A stretch of DNA of 64,000 bases from JBOFGK01 sp051649085 (GTDB lineage Bacteria; Bacillota_I; Bacilli_A; UBA3375): NCBI GenBank assembly GCA_051649085.1, contig JBOFGK010000044.1, positions 1 to 64,000 on the forward strand. Reading direction: 5' to 3'. Numbering within the stretch: the stretch's first letter is position 1; each line of letters begins with the position of its first letter. This document shows, piece by piece, positions 44,401 through 52,083 of this stretch. The position numbers and the translations under genes are program-made. The notes beneath the pieces are model-generated. The model made no database searches and was not told the DNA's origin. It saw nothing but the letters and a program-made list of their open reading frames with translations.

Positions 44401-44549
44401 AATTTGCAAGTGAAAATGGTACGGAAATAAATGAAATTTTACCCAAAATGAGTCCTTTAAATCCAAACTATTTGACAAAAAAGCAAAGTGTTTTTAAAAA
44501 AATATCTAACTTTGTAAATAAATTTAAAGGGGTTGGGGGGAAAATATAA
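41442..44549 (+). CDS. hsdR: Type I restriction endonuclease/translocase subunit HsdR (type IC-like)
   Basis: Translocates DNA with ATP and cuts it at a distance from unmethylated sites. The 1035-residue protein has the endonuclease domain with Asp154, Glu168 and Lys170 (YDVTILVNG ... HVELKK), the same spacing as Asp151-Glu165-Lys167 of EcoR124I; Walker A WHTTGSGKT (310-318) and the DEAH box (412-415) of the two RecA-like motor domains, with FTGTP and later helicase motifs (GMFLTGFDAP, QAFSRTNR); and a helical C-terminal part that binds the methylase core. Length is nearly that of EcoR124I HsdR. No disruption is seen, so restriction should be active. It is the last gene of the locus. Confidence 0.95.
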   Translation: MSSYKPIAESKNFIVLEDYKKNMHLKETEAVYQAEPELENKFIRDLVGQGYEYLKDVTTNVAMLDNVRSELQRLNNIMFNDMEWYRFCEEYLDKSSDNHVDKTKKIHNDYIYDFTFDDGRIENVYLLNKSDISKNKLQVISQFEQTGKHANRYDVTILVNGLPLIHVELKKRGVSIREAFNQIHRYSKESFNSDSSLYKYLQIFVISNGTDSRYFANTTTRDQNSFDYTMNWATSKNVLIRDIDDFTKTFFQKNTILKLLIEYCVFNSKNQLMIMRPYQIAATERILWKIKSSFEANKWNTIESGGYIWHTTGSGKTLTSFKTAQLATELEFIDKVLFVVDRKDLDYQTMKEYQSFSKDSVNGSQNTAGLKKNLENDDNKIIVTTIQKLNILIKSEDKLPVYDKQVVFIFDEAHRSQFGETQKNIKKKFKKYYQFGFTGTPIFVENAVGSETTASVFGRELHSYVITDAIRDDKVLKFKVDYNDVRPKFKALEMEQDEKKLNALETKKALLHPERIREISTYILKNFKNKTHRLHLGVNGFNAMFAVSSVDAAKLYYETLNNLQNDQEHKIKIATIFSFSANEEQTAIGEITDESFELSALDSSAKEFLSKAINEYNEMFSTNFGVESKEFQNYYRDLSMRVKNQEVDLLIVVGMFLTGFDAPTLNTLFVDKNLRYHGLIQAFSRTNRIYNSRKSFGNIVCFRNLEQATIDAITLFGDKNTKNVILEKSYKEYLEGFNDQETGEARNGLIEIVNKLNTHFSDIDEITTETEKKEFVKVFGEYLKIQNVLQNYDEFVALKIFQTIDLEDEISIKKFKEIHNVSNEDFEIMHNIPVLSERKIQDYRSTYNDIREWIRREKEENKNQESMVDWDEVVFEVELLKSQEINLDYILELILEKAKKFNNKELLVDEMRRIIRSSLGNRAKEGLIIDFIGKTDLKDIPDKASIIEMFFKFAQKEQQIEAYKIITEENLNEEAAKRYIQFSLKREFASENGTEINEILPKMSPLNPNYLTKKQSVFKKISNFVNKFKGVGGKI

Positions 44550-44622
44550 AAAAATTCAAGAGTTTACATTGTTGAACGTCGACTTTGTTTAACAATAGAA
44601 TAAGTTAAGTTAATAAAAAGAT

Positions 44623-44654
44623 AAGTGGTTGATGTAAAAATCAATTGCTTTTTT
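44623..44654 (+). repeat. Right copy of the terminator-like repeat flanking the restriction locus
   Basis: AAGTGGTTGATGTAAAAA followed by TCAATTGCTTTTTT. GGTTGAT/ATCAATT forms a hairpin with a T-run, so it terminates hsdR transcription. It matches 37200-37230 at all but about four positions. Confidence 0.65.
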
Positions 44655-44783
44655 CTTTTTTAATTAGTAATGAATAACTAGAAAAATAGTGAGTGATCAA
44701 TAGGGATAAGTACTTAATTTTATTGGGGAAATGTGCAAAATAAAATTTATACACCCAAAACCTTGTAAGAAATTGAAAAAAAC

Positions 44784-44812
44784 TTGACTTTAAAAAAGAA
44801 ATACGCTATAAT
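44784..44812 (+). promoter_or_regulatory. Consensus promoter of the str operon
   Basis: TTGACT (44784-44789), 17 bases, TATAAT (44807-44812). The leader of about 50 nt carries a small GGTG/CACC hairpin and ends in AAAGGAGGT. Confidence 0.85.
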
Positions 44813-44868
44813 ACTTTAGGTGGTGATTAAAACACCCGGACTATTGTATAGAAAAGGAGGTAAACAAA

Positions 44869-45279
44869 ATGCCAACAATTAATCAATTAGTAAGAAAAGG
44901 TCGTACTAGTAAAGTAAGAAAATCTAAGTCGCCTGCACTTAATATCGGATACAATTCATTAAGTCGTGAATACACTGATACAAAATCTCCACAAAAAAGA
45001 GGAGTTTGTACACGTGTTGGAACAATGACACCTAAGAAACCAAACTCGGCCCTACGTAAGTATGCCAGAGTAAGACTTTCAAATGGAATTGAAGTAACTG
45101 CATATATCCCAGGAATCGGACATAACCTTCAAGAACACAGTGTTGTTCTTATCAAAGGGGGACGTACGAAAGACTTACCAGGGGTACGTTACAAAATCAT
45201 TCGTGGAACACTTGATACTGCGGGAGTTAACAACCGTAAACAAAGTCGTTCTCGTTACGGAACTAAGCGTCCAAAATAA
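44869..45279 (+). CDS. rpsL: Small ribosomal subunit protein uS12
   Basis: 136 residues, normal length, with the decoding-centre loops TPKKPNSALRK and PGIGHNLQEHSVVLIKGGRTKDLPGVRY. Both lysines whose mutation gives streptomycin resistance in E. coli (43 and 88) are present in their wild-type context, so the ribosome should be streptomycin-sensitive at this protein. GGRTKDLP instead of the common GGRVKDLP is a minor variation. First gene of the str operon, with a very strong ribosome site (AAAGGAGGT) and promoter directly upstream. Confidence 0.97.
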   Translation: MPTINQLVRKGRTSKVRKSKSPALNIGYNSLSREYTDTKSPQKRGVCTRVGTMTPKKPNSALRKYARVRLSNGIEVTAYIPGIGHNLQEHSVVLIKGGRTKDLPGVRYKIIRGTLDTAGVNNRKQSRSRYGTKRPK

Positions 45280-45304
45280 TTATATATAAGATAGGAGGTT
45301 AAAT

Positions 45305-45775
45305 ATGCCACGTAAAGCAAAAATTGAAAAAAGAAAAGTACTTGCTGATCCAATTTATAATTCTGAAGTAGTTTCTAAATTAATCAACAAATTAATGGTT
45401 GATGGGAAAAAACAAAAATCAGAAAAAATTGTTTATGGAGCGTTTGAAATAATTAAAAAGGAAACTGATAAAGATCCTTTAGAAGTATTTAACGAAGGAT
45501 TAAACAACATTATGCCACTTTTAGAAGTTAAAGGACAAAGAATTGGGGGAACAAACTATCAAATCCCAATGGAAGTTTCTGAAACTAGAAAAGAAACTTT
45601 AGGATTAAGATGGTTAGTTAACTATTCTCGTCTTCGTAACGATAAAACTATGGAACAAAGATTAGCAAAAGAATTAATGGATGCAGCAAATGGAACAGGT
45701 GCTGCTGTTAAGAAAAAAGATGATGTTCACCGTATGGCTGAAGCAAATAAAGCATTTGCTCACTACCGTAGATAA
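45305..45775 (+). CDS. rpsG: Small ribosomal subunit protein uS7
   Basis: 156 residues, the usual length. MPRKAKIEKRKVLADPIYNS, LEVKGQRIGGTNYQIPMEV and the C-terminal AHYRR are characteristic of S7, which binds the 3' major domain of 16S rRNA and nucleates the head of the small subunit. It lies 25 bases after rpsL with ATAGGAGGT as ribosome site. In E. coli S7 represses its own operon through the rpsL-rpsG gap; the gap here is too short for that structure. Confidence 0.97.
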   Translation: MPRKAKIEKRKVLADPIYNSEVVSKLINKLMVDGKKQKSEKIVYGAFEIIKKETDKDPLEVFNEGLNNIMPLLEVKGQRIGGTNYQIPMEVSETRKETLGLRWLVNYSRLRNDKTMEQRLAKELMDAANGTGAAVKKKDDVHRMAEANKAFAHYRR

Positions 45776-45802
45776 TCATTAAAGAAATTAGAAGGGAGTA
45801 AA

Positions 45803-47869
45803 ATGGCAAGAGAGTTTAGTTTAGCAAATACTCGTAATATTGGAATTATGGCACACATTGATGCAGGTAAGACTACTACTACGGAACGTATTTTATATTA
45901 CACTGGTCGTGTTCACAAAATTGGTGAGACTCACGACGGTGCGAGTCAAATGGACTGGATGGAGCAAGAACAAGAGCGTGGAATTACGATTACTTCAGCG
46001 GCAACAACTGCACAATGGAATGGTCACCGTGTAAATATCATTGATACTCCAGGTCACGTTGACTTTACAGTTGAAGTTGAACGTTCACTTCGTGTACTTG
46101 ATGGAGCAGTTGCTGTTCTTGATGCACAAAGTGGTGTTGAACCACAAACTGAAACAGTTTGGCGTCAAGCTACAACTTACGGGGTTCCTCGTGTTGTGTT
46201 TGTAAACAAAATGGATAAAATGGGTGCTGATTTCAAATACTCACTTAAAACATTAGAAGATCGATTAGCCGCTGATGCGCACGCTATTCAGTTACCAATC
46301 GGTGCAGAAAGTGACTTTAATGCAATTATTGATTTAGTTGAAATGAAAGCTCACTTCTACAATGATGATTTAGGTGAAAATATTGAAGTTAAGGATATTC
46401 CAGAAGAATTCCTTGATGATGCGCAAGCATACCGTGAATCATTAATCGATGCAGTTAGTGCATATGATGATGAATTAATGGAAACTTATTTAGAAGAAGG
46501 TGACGTTTCAGTTGAAATGTTAAAAGCGGGAATCCGTAAAGCTGTAATCACTGGGGAATTCTTCCCTGTATTATGTGGTTCTGCCTTTAAAAATAAAGGT
46601 GTTCAATTAATGCTTGATGCAGTTATTGATTACTTACCTTCACCATTAGATGTACCAGCAATTACAGGTGTATTACCAAATGGAGAAGAGTCAACTCGTC
46701 CTTCAGATGATAATGAGCCATTTGCAGCACTTGCCTTTAAAATTATGACTGACCCATACGTTGGAAAATTAAGTTTCTTCCGTGTATACTCAGGAACATT
46801 AAATGCAGGTAGTTATGTAACTAATGCAACAAAAGGTAAAAAAGAGCGTATTGGTCGTTTATTACAAATGCATGCAAACACTCGTGAAGAAATCGACATT
46901 GTTTATTCAGGAGATATTGCCGCAGCAGTTGGTCTTAAAGATACAACTACTGGAGATTCATTATGTGATGAAAAACATCCAATCGTGTTAGAATCAATGA
47001 ACTTCCCAGAACCAGTTATCTCGGTTGCAATTGAACCAAAAACAAAAGCTGACCAAGATAAAATGGGACTTGCACTTTCTAAATTATCGGATGAGGATCC
47101 AACATTTAGAACGTATACTGATCACGAAACAGGACAAACAATTATTTCAGGAATGGGTGAGCTTCACCTTGATGTAATCGTTGACCGTATGAAGCGTGAA
47201 TTTAAAGTAGAAGCAAACGTTGGTGCGCCACAAGTATCATACCGTGAAACATTTAAAGTTGCAGCGAACGCTGAAGGTAAATACGTTAAACAATCAGGAG
47301 GACGTGGACAATATGGACACGTGTGGATTGAATTTACACCAGTTGAACCAGGAACGCCATTTGAATTTATTGATGGAGTTGTCGGTGGGGTTGTACCAAG
47401 AGAATATATTGGTGCCGTACAACGTGGACTTGTTGATGCAATGAAAACCGGAGCATTAGCAGGATATCCTTTAATTGACATTAAAGCAAGACTATATGAT
47501 GGTTCTTACCACGATGTCGATTCAAATGAACAAGCCTTCTCAATTGCAGCATCTATGGCAATGAAAGAAGCATATAAACACTGTAAACCAGTTTTACTTG
47601 AGCCAATTATGGCAGTTGAAGTTACAACTCCAGAAGAATACATGGGAGATGTAATGGGAGATATTTCTTCAAGACGTGGACGTATTGAAGGACAAGAAAA
47701 CAGAGGAAACGCATTAATCATTAAAGCAATGGTACCACTTTCAGAAATGTTTGGTTACTCGACTGATCTACGTACTTATACGCAAGGTCGTGCAACATAC
47801 ACAATGCAAATGGATCACTATGAAGATTGTCCAAATAATATTGCAGAAGAAATTATTAAAAAAAAATAG
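45803..47869 (+). CDS. fusA: Translation elongation factor G
   Basis: 688 residues with the GTPase motifs AHIDAGKTTTTER (G1), the RGITITSAAT switch I segment, DTPGHVDF (G3) and NKMDKMGAD (G4), followed by the elongation-factor domains II to V. It drives tRNA-mRNA translocation on the ribosome. Length and order are normal. Third gene of the str operon, with AGAAGGGAG as ribosome site. The codon set is rich in CGT, GGT and GAA as in the neighbouring ribosomal genes, a mark of high expression. Confidence 0.98.
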   Translation: MAREFSLANTRNIGIMAHIDAGKTTTTERILYYTGRVHKIGETHDGASQMDWMEQEQERGITITSAATTAQWNGHRVNIIDTPGHVDFTVEVERSLRVLDGAVAVLDAQSGVEPQTETVWRQATTYGVPRVVFVNKMDKMGADFKYSLKTLEDRLAADAHAIQLPIGAESDFNAIIDLVEMKAHFYNDDLGENIEVKDIPEEFLDDAQAYRESLIDAVSAYDDELMETYLEEGDVSVEMLKAGIRKAVITGEFFPVLCGSAFKNKGVQLMLDAVIDYLPSPLDVPAITGVLPNGEESTRPSDDNEPFAALAFKIMTDPYVGKLSFFRVYSGTLNAGSYVTNATKGKKERIGRLLQMHANTREEIDIVYSGDIAAAVGLKDTTTGDSLCDEKHPIVLESMNFPEPVISVAIEPKTKADQDKMGLALSKLSDEDPTFRTYTDHETGQTIISGMGELHLDVIVDRMKREFKVEANVGAPQVSYRETFKVAANAEGKYVKQSGGRGQYGHVWIEFTPVEPGTPFEFIDGVVGGVVPREYIGAVQRGLVDAMKTGALAGYPLIDIKARLYDGSYHDVDSNEQAFSIAASMAMKEAYKHCKPVLLEPIMAVEVTTPEEYMGDVMGDISSRRGRIEGQENRGNALIIKAMVPLSEMFGYSTDLRTYTQGRATYTMQMDHYEDCPNNIAEEIIKKK

Positions 47870-47877
47870 CGAAAAGC

Positions 47878-47906
47878 TTGTAAAAAATCAATTTTTTTAG
47901 TAAAAT
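47878..47906 (+). promoter_or_regulatory. Internal promoter of tuf
   Basis: TTGTAA (47878-47883), 17 bases, TAAAAT (47901-47906) in the 68-base gap between fusA and tuf. It would let EF-Tu be made in excess over the other str products. Confidence 0.65.
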
Positions 47907-47937
47907 ATTATAGGAAAGTAAAAAACAGGAGGAAACA

Positions 47938-49125
47938 ATGGGTAAAGAGAAATTTGACCGTTCGAAAGAACACGTTAATATTGGAACAATTGGTCACGTT
48001 GACCACGGTAAAACTACATTAACTGCAGCAATTACTACAGTTTTATCTAAAAATGGAATGGCGCAAGCACAAGCTTACGACCAAATTGATGGAGCACCTG
48101 AAGAAAAAGCTCGTGGGATTACTATCTCAACTGCACACGTTGAGTACGAAACAGCTACTAGACACTACGCACACGTAGACTGTCCAGGTCACGCCGATTA
48201 CGTTAAAAACATGATTACTGGAGCTGCACAAATGGATGGGGGAATCTTAGTAATTGATGCTACTGATGGTCCTATGCCTCAAACTCGTGAGCACATTTTA
48301 TTATCACGTCAAGTAGGAGTACCTCGTATTGTTGTATTCTTAAACAAAGTTGATATGATTGAAGATGAAGAGTTAATCGAATTAGTAGAAATGGACGTTC
48401 GTGAGTTATTAAGCGAGTACGGATTTGACGGAGATAACATTCCAGTTATCGCAGGTTCTGCACTTAAAGCTCTTGAAGGAGATCCAGTATACGAAGCGAA
48501 AATTCATGAATTAATGGACGCTGTAGATTCTTACATCGAAACTCCACCTCGTGATATTGATAAGCCATTCATGATGCCAGTTGAGGGTGTTGTATCAATC
48601 ACTGGACGTGGAACAGTTGCTACTGGACGTGTTGAAAGAGGACGTTTAGAAGTTAACCAAGAAGTTGAAATCGTAGGTCTTGTTGAAGAAAGTAAAAAAG
48701 TAGTATGTACAGGAATTGAAATGTTCCGTAAATTACTAGATTACGCTGAAGCGGGAGATAACGTTGGATGTTTACTTCGTGGAGTTGCTCGTGATGAAAT
48801 TGAAAGAGGACAGTTATTAACTAAACCAGGAACTGTTTTCCCTCACACAGAAATCGAAGCAGAAGTTTATATTTTAAGTAAAGAAGAAGGGGGACGTCAC
48901 ACACCAATTTTCTCAAACTACCGTCCTCAATTCTACTTTACAACTACTGATGTTACAGGTTCAATCGAATTAGCTGAAGGAACTGAAATGTTAATGCCAG
49001 GTGATAACGGGAAAATGATTGTTAAATTAAACAAACCAGTTGCCGTTGAGGTTGGAACTAAATTCTCAATTAGAGAAGGTGGACACACTGTAGGTGCAGG
49101 TTCTGTAAGTGTAATTACTAAATAA
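47938..49125 (+). CDS. tuf: Translation elongation factor Tu
   Basis: 395 residues, delivering aminoacyl-tRNA to the ribosome. GTPase motifs: GHVDHGKTTL (G1), RGITISTAHVEY (switch I, with the usual Asn-Thr-Glu changed to His-Val-Glu), DCPGHADY (G3), NKVDM (G4); domains II and III are complete. Ribosome site AGGAGG seven bases upstream. It has its own promoter besides read-through from the str promoter, and ends with a perfect 12-bp terminator stem. Only one tuf copy is visible in this window. Confidence 0.98.
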   Translation: MGKEKFDRSKEHVNIGTIGHVDHGKTTLTAAITTVLSKNGMAQAQAYDQIDGAPEEKARGITISTAHVEYETATRHYAHVDCPGHADYVKNMITGAAQMDGGILVIDATDGPMPQTREHILLSRQVGVPRIVVFLNKVDMIEDEELIELVEMDVRELLSEYGFDGDNIPVIAGSALKALEGDPVYEAKIHELMDAVDSYIETPPRDIDKPFMMPVEGVVSITGRGTVATGRVERGRLEVNQEVEIVGLVEESKKVVCTGIEMFRKLLDYAEAGDNVGCLLRGVARDEIERGQLLTKPGTVFPHTEIEAEVYILSKEEGGRHTPIFSNYRPQFYFTTTDVTGSIELAEGTEMLMPGDNGKMIVKLNKPVAVEVGTKFSIREGGHTVGAGSVSVITK

Positions 49126-49145
49126 TCTAAACCAAAGTTGTTTTC

Positions 49146-49174
49146 AAGACTTACACAATATGTGTAAGTCTTTT
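49146..49174 (+). terminator. Terminator of the str operon
   Basis: Perfect 12-bp stem AAGACTTACACA / TGTGTAAGTCTT with a three-base loop, followed by TTTT-A. Confidence 0.85.
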
Positions 49175-49198
49175 ACTATATATATATGGAGATGTAAA

Positions 49199-50032
49199 AT
49201 GTCAAAATGGTTTCAAAACAATAAGTTCTTTTCAATAATTGGATTAGTAATCGTAATAATAATTACAACTATTATTATTGTTAATCTAAATAATAAAAAA
49301 ACAAGTGATCTTAAACAAGGCAAAGAACTTGAAACAGAGCATCAAACTGAACTAGAATATAAACAAGCAAATAACCAAACAGAGGAAACGAATAAGCAAA
49401 AATATACAGCACCTGCTGCATATACAGAGGTTAAAGAATCAACATGTCCTTCGTCAACGAGTGTGTTAGTAAACAAACAATATTCTTTACCGAGCAATTA
49501 TCGTCCAGCATCAATTGTTTATCCAGATTTACCAGTTTCGAGTTTTTCCTCAAATTCTGTGCATACTGTTTCTGAAGTAATTGTTCCAGCGCTAACTGAG
49601 TTATTTGCAGGAGCAGAACAAGCGGGTTATCCATTGGTTGTTTATTCAGGTTTTAGACCATATGAAATGCAAACTAGTTTATATAATTCTTATGTAGCAA
49701 GTGAAGGACAGGTAAATGCTGATCGTTTTTCAGCTCGTCCAGGTTTTTCTGAACATCAAACAGGAATAACACTTGATGTTATGACTAAAGAACTTGACAG
49801 TGTAGAACTTGAAGATATGACCGGCACTCCAGCTGCCAAATGGTTAGAAGACAACAGTTATAAGTTTGGTTTCATCATTAGATATGCAAGTGATAAAGAG
49901 GACGTTACCTTATATAAACACGAAGCATGGCATTTACGTTATGTTGGTGTAGAACAAGCGACTCAAATGTATAACGAGCATCTAAGTTTGGAAGAATATT
50001 ATTTTAAATATCCAGCTAAAATGTGTTCATAA
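49199..50032 (+). CDS. D-alanyl-D-alanine carboxypeptidase, VanY type
   Basis: 277 residues. The ATG at 49199 follows GGAGATG; an in-frame start 39 bases earlier lies inside the terminator and is rejected. One N-terminal membrane anchor (about 11-29), a polar Thr/Glu/Gln-rich stalk (30-75), then an M15B zinc-peptidase domain. Zinc and catalytic motifs are S-x-H-x-x-G-x-x-x-D (SEHQTGITLD) and E-x-x-H (EAWHLRY). The enzyme trims the terminal D-Ala from peptidoglycan stem peptides outside the membrane. No van regulatory genes are nearby, so this is the housekeeping kind of VanY/DacB-like enzyme and not evidence of vancomycin resistance. A paired stalk cysteine (STCPSS, and a C-terminal KMCS) is visible. 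Confidence 0.88.
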   Translation: MSKWFQNNKFFSIIGLVIVIIITTIIIVNLNNKKTSDLKQGKELETEHQTELEYKQANNQTEETNKQKYTAPAAYTEVKESTCPSSTSVLVNKQYSLPSNYRPASIVYPDLPVSSFSSNSVHTVSEVIVPALTELFAGAEQAGYPLVVYSGFRPYEMQTSLYNSYVASEGQVNADRFSARPGFSEHQTGITLDVMTKELDSVELEDMTGTPAAKWLEDNSYKFGFIIRYASDKEDVTLYKHEAWHLRYVGVEQATQMYNEHLSLEEYYFKYPAKMCS

Positions 50033-50123
50033 TTTTATTTTGCCATAAAAGCTAATTTAATTAGATTTACAATGGGAATTTCTAATGAATTTACACTTAT
50101 TTTACCTAAAAAATCTAATAATT

Positions 50124-50132
50124 TGTTATAAT
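50124..50132 (+). promoter_or_regulatory. Extended -10 promoter giving a leaderless divIC transcript
   Basis: TGTTATAAT ends at 50132; transcription should start near 50139, which is the A of the divIC ATG. No ribosome site precedes that ATG. Confidence 0.55.
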
Positions 50133-50138
50133 TTATAT

Positions 50139-50417
50139 ATGAACTATAAAAAAATATTTAAAAACCCTCTTACTGTCATTATTGTTGGATTACTAAGTGT
50201 ATATATACTACAATATACATTTATTCCTTTTTATATGACCTTTAAAGAGGCGCAAGTTCTAAAAGAGGAGCTGGCTGAAAAAGAGAAAAAAAATCGAGAA
50301 TTAAAAAAAATCCAGAATGCACTTGAACAAGGTGGTGAAGAAGAGCAAAAGTATATTCACGAAAAATTTCAACTTTCAGAACGTGATGAAATACTATTTG
50401 TTTTCCCAAATGAGTAA
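50139..50417 (+). CDS. divIC: Septum formation initiator family protein (DivIC/FtsB-like)
   Basis: A 92-residue bitopic protein of the divisome core, in which DivIC/FtsB pairs with FtsL and couples to septal peptidoglycan synthesis. It has a short cytoplasmic start (MNYKKIFKNP), one membrane segment (about 10-30), a Glu/Lys-rich coiled coil (about 35-70) and the conserved ending (YIHEKFQLSERDEILFVFP), in which the FtsB family usually reads EYIARxxxxxxKxGEIVFxxP. The ATG at 50139 was chosen because the family begins here and a -10 lies seven bases upstream; an in-frame ATG 54 bases earlier adds an unlikely hydrophobic extension and would lie upstream of the -10. First gene of divIC-tilS-hpt-ftsH-tsaE; overlaps tilS by 8 bases. 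Confidence 0.8.
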   Translation: MNYKKIFKNPLTVIIVGLLSVYILQYTFIPFYMTFKEAQVLKEELAEKEKKNRELKKIQNALEQGGEEEQKYIHEKFQLSERDEILFVFPNE

Positions 50418-51525
50418 ACTGTGGTTAACAAATTTAAATTACGCAGAAAAATACTTAGTTGCTGTTAGTGGTGGAGTTGATTCAGTAGTATTAATGGATC
50501 TATTAGAAAAAGCCAATTACGACTATGAAGTGATTCACATTAATCATTTAACTCGTGGTCAAGAAAACAAACTTGAAACAGATTTAGTTCGAAAATATGC
50601 TCAGACAAACAAAAGAAAATTTCATTATTTTGAGTTTACAAATGAAATAAAGGGTAATTTTCACAGTGAAGCAAGAGCGTTTCGACTTAACTGTTTTAAA
50701 GAAGTTTGTAATAAAAATAATTTGATAGCAGTGTTACTCGGCCATCATTTGGATGATCAATTGGAAAATTTAAAAATGTTTTCGCAAAAGTTAACCCCTA
50801 AATTAATGGAAGAAAAATCTCAATATAACGGTTTAACAATTATTAGACCATTGCTAAATATTTCTAAAGCAGAGATAACGACACTTGCTGATAAAACTGG
50901 CTTAAAATATTTAACTGATTCTTCAAACAATGATTCAAAGTATTTTCGTAATCGGATTAGAGCTGAACTTAGTCAACCAGAGCAAAAAGAAAGAGCGCTT
51001 GTTGAACTAGCAAATCAGAAAGTATCTGAACGGAAATATCGACAAATAGCAATTTTGGATACACTTGCGATAGCTGAAATAAAACTACTAACAAATGACT
51101 TGAGAAGATTACTTTTAACAAAGTTTGTGAAAAGTAATATTGGCGAAAAAAATTTATCGAAAAAACTCATAGTTCAAATTGAAACTGCTCTGACTGTACC
51201 ATCTACAAAGCTCTTTCAAGTAACTCAAAATTTACAACTTGTAAAAGGCTATAAAAAACTCTATTTTTGGGATTATAAAAAGCCTTTTGAAAATTCAGAA
51301 ATAACTGAGATGTATGAAATTGCTAAAAGTAAAAGTAAAGTATTGGATTTAACTGTTAGACAGTTAAAAAAAGGTGATCGAGTTATATATAAAGATTATT
51401 CGAAAAAAGTAACAAGATTATTTATTGACCAAAAAATTGATAAAAATTTAAGACCAGTTTGGCCAATTTGTGTGAATGAAGATGATGAAATTATTTTTAT
51501 TCCGAAGTTGTATGAAAGGATATAA
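50410..51525 (+). CDS. tilS: tRNA(Ile)-lysidine synthetase
   Basis: Converts C34 of the AUA-reading tRNA-Ile to lysidine, changing both its codon and amino-acid identity. The 371-residue protein has the PP-loop SGGVDS (20-25), GHHLDDQLEN, LTDSSN and the FRNRIR element (family N[F/Y]xRNxxR) after it, then a shorter C-terminal part. The ATG at 50410 overlaps the divIC stop (ATGAGTAA), which I prefer to an earlier in-frame start inside divIC. The gene order tilS-hpt-ftsH is conserved across Bacillota. Essential in most bacteria. Confidence 0.93.
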   Translation: MSKLWLTNLNYAEKYLVAVSGGVDSVVLMDLLEKANYDYEVIHINHLTRGQENKLETDLVRKYAQTNKRKFHYFEFTNEIKGNFHSEARAFRLNCFKEVCNKNNLIAVLLGHHLDDQLENLKMFSQKLTPKLMEEKSQYNGLTIIRPLLNISKAEITTLADKTGLKYLTDSSNNDSKYFRNRIRAELSQPEQKERALVELANQKVSERKYRQIAILDTLAIAEIKLLTNDLRRLLLTKFVKSNIGEKNLSKKLIVQIETALTVPSTKLFQVTQNLQLVKGYKKLYFWDYKKPFENSEITEMYEIAKSKSKVLDLTVRQLKKGDRVIYKDYSKKVTRLFIDQKIDKNLRPVWPICVNEDDEIIFIPKLYERI

Positions 51526-52083
51526 ATGAGTATGATTAATGACTTACGAGAAGTAATAATAACAAAAGAAGAATTAGAGGCGAAATGCAAAGAACTAGCA
51601 GCGATCGTTCAAAAAGATGTTGAACAGTTAAATGAAGTACCGATTTTTCTTGGATTATTAAAGGGTTGTTTACCATTCATGTCAGACTTGACAAAAGAAA
51701 TTGACGCAAAAATAGAAGTTGATTACATGTCAGTAAGCTCGTTTTTTGGTCAAACAAAAGCTAGTGGAGAAGTTAATATTGTAAAAGATATGTCGGTATC
51801 AGTTAAAGATCGACACGTATACATTGTTGAAGATATCATTGATAGTGGACGTACTTTAAAGAAAGTTAAAGAATTACTATTATTTAGAGGAGCTAAATCA
51901 GTAAAAGTCATTACAATGACTGATAAACCGAGTGGAAGAACAGTTGAGTTCGTTCCTGATTATTATGGGTTTATTGTTCCAGATGCCTTTTTAATTGGTT
52001 ATGGTTTAGACTTTAAAGAACAATATCGTAATCTTGTTGCAATTGGTATACCTAAAGACGAGATTATTAAAGGAGAAGAATAG
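51526..52083 (+). CDS. hpt: Hypoxanthine-guanine phosphoribosyltransferase
   Basis: 185 residues. Salvages hypoxanthine and guanine to IMP and GMP with PRPP. The PRPP-binding motif VEDIIDSGRTL is near 105, the LKGCLPFMSDL loop and DYMSVSSF flank the active site, and VPDAFLIGYGLDFKEQYRN is the usual C-terminal purine-binding part. Start directly after the tilS stop with AAAGGA upstream; a second ATG six bases in is also possible. Bacterial Hpt of this family is found next to tilS and ftsH in Bacillus, where Hpt, TilS and FtsH may be co-regulated. Confidence 0.95.
   Translation: MSMINDLREVIITKEELEAKCKELAAIVQKDVEQLNEVPIFLGLLKGCLPFMSDLTKEIDAKIEVDYMSVSSFFGQTKASGEVNIVKDMSVSVKDRHVYIVEDIIDSGRTLKKVKELLLFRGAKSVKVITMTDKPSGRTVEFVPDYYGFIVPDAFLIGYGLDFKEQYRNLVAIGIPKDEIIKGEE

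Larger units (their letters stand above)
44550..44868 (+). other. Intergenic region between hsdR and rpsL
   Basis: 319 bases. It holds an imperfect inverted repeat (44568-44577 with 44587-44596, ATTGTTGAAC/GTTTAACAAT, 10 pairs with one G-U, no T-run), the right copy of the flanking repeat (44623-44654), and the str promoter with its leader. No gene is visible. Confidence 0.6.

Noticed and set aside
44568..44596. Inverted repeat after hsdR as its terminator
   Set aside because: The stem is good but no T-run follows; the hairpin at 44623-44654 is the better terminator.
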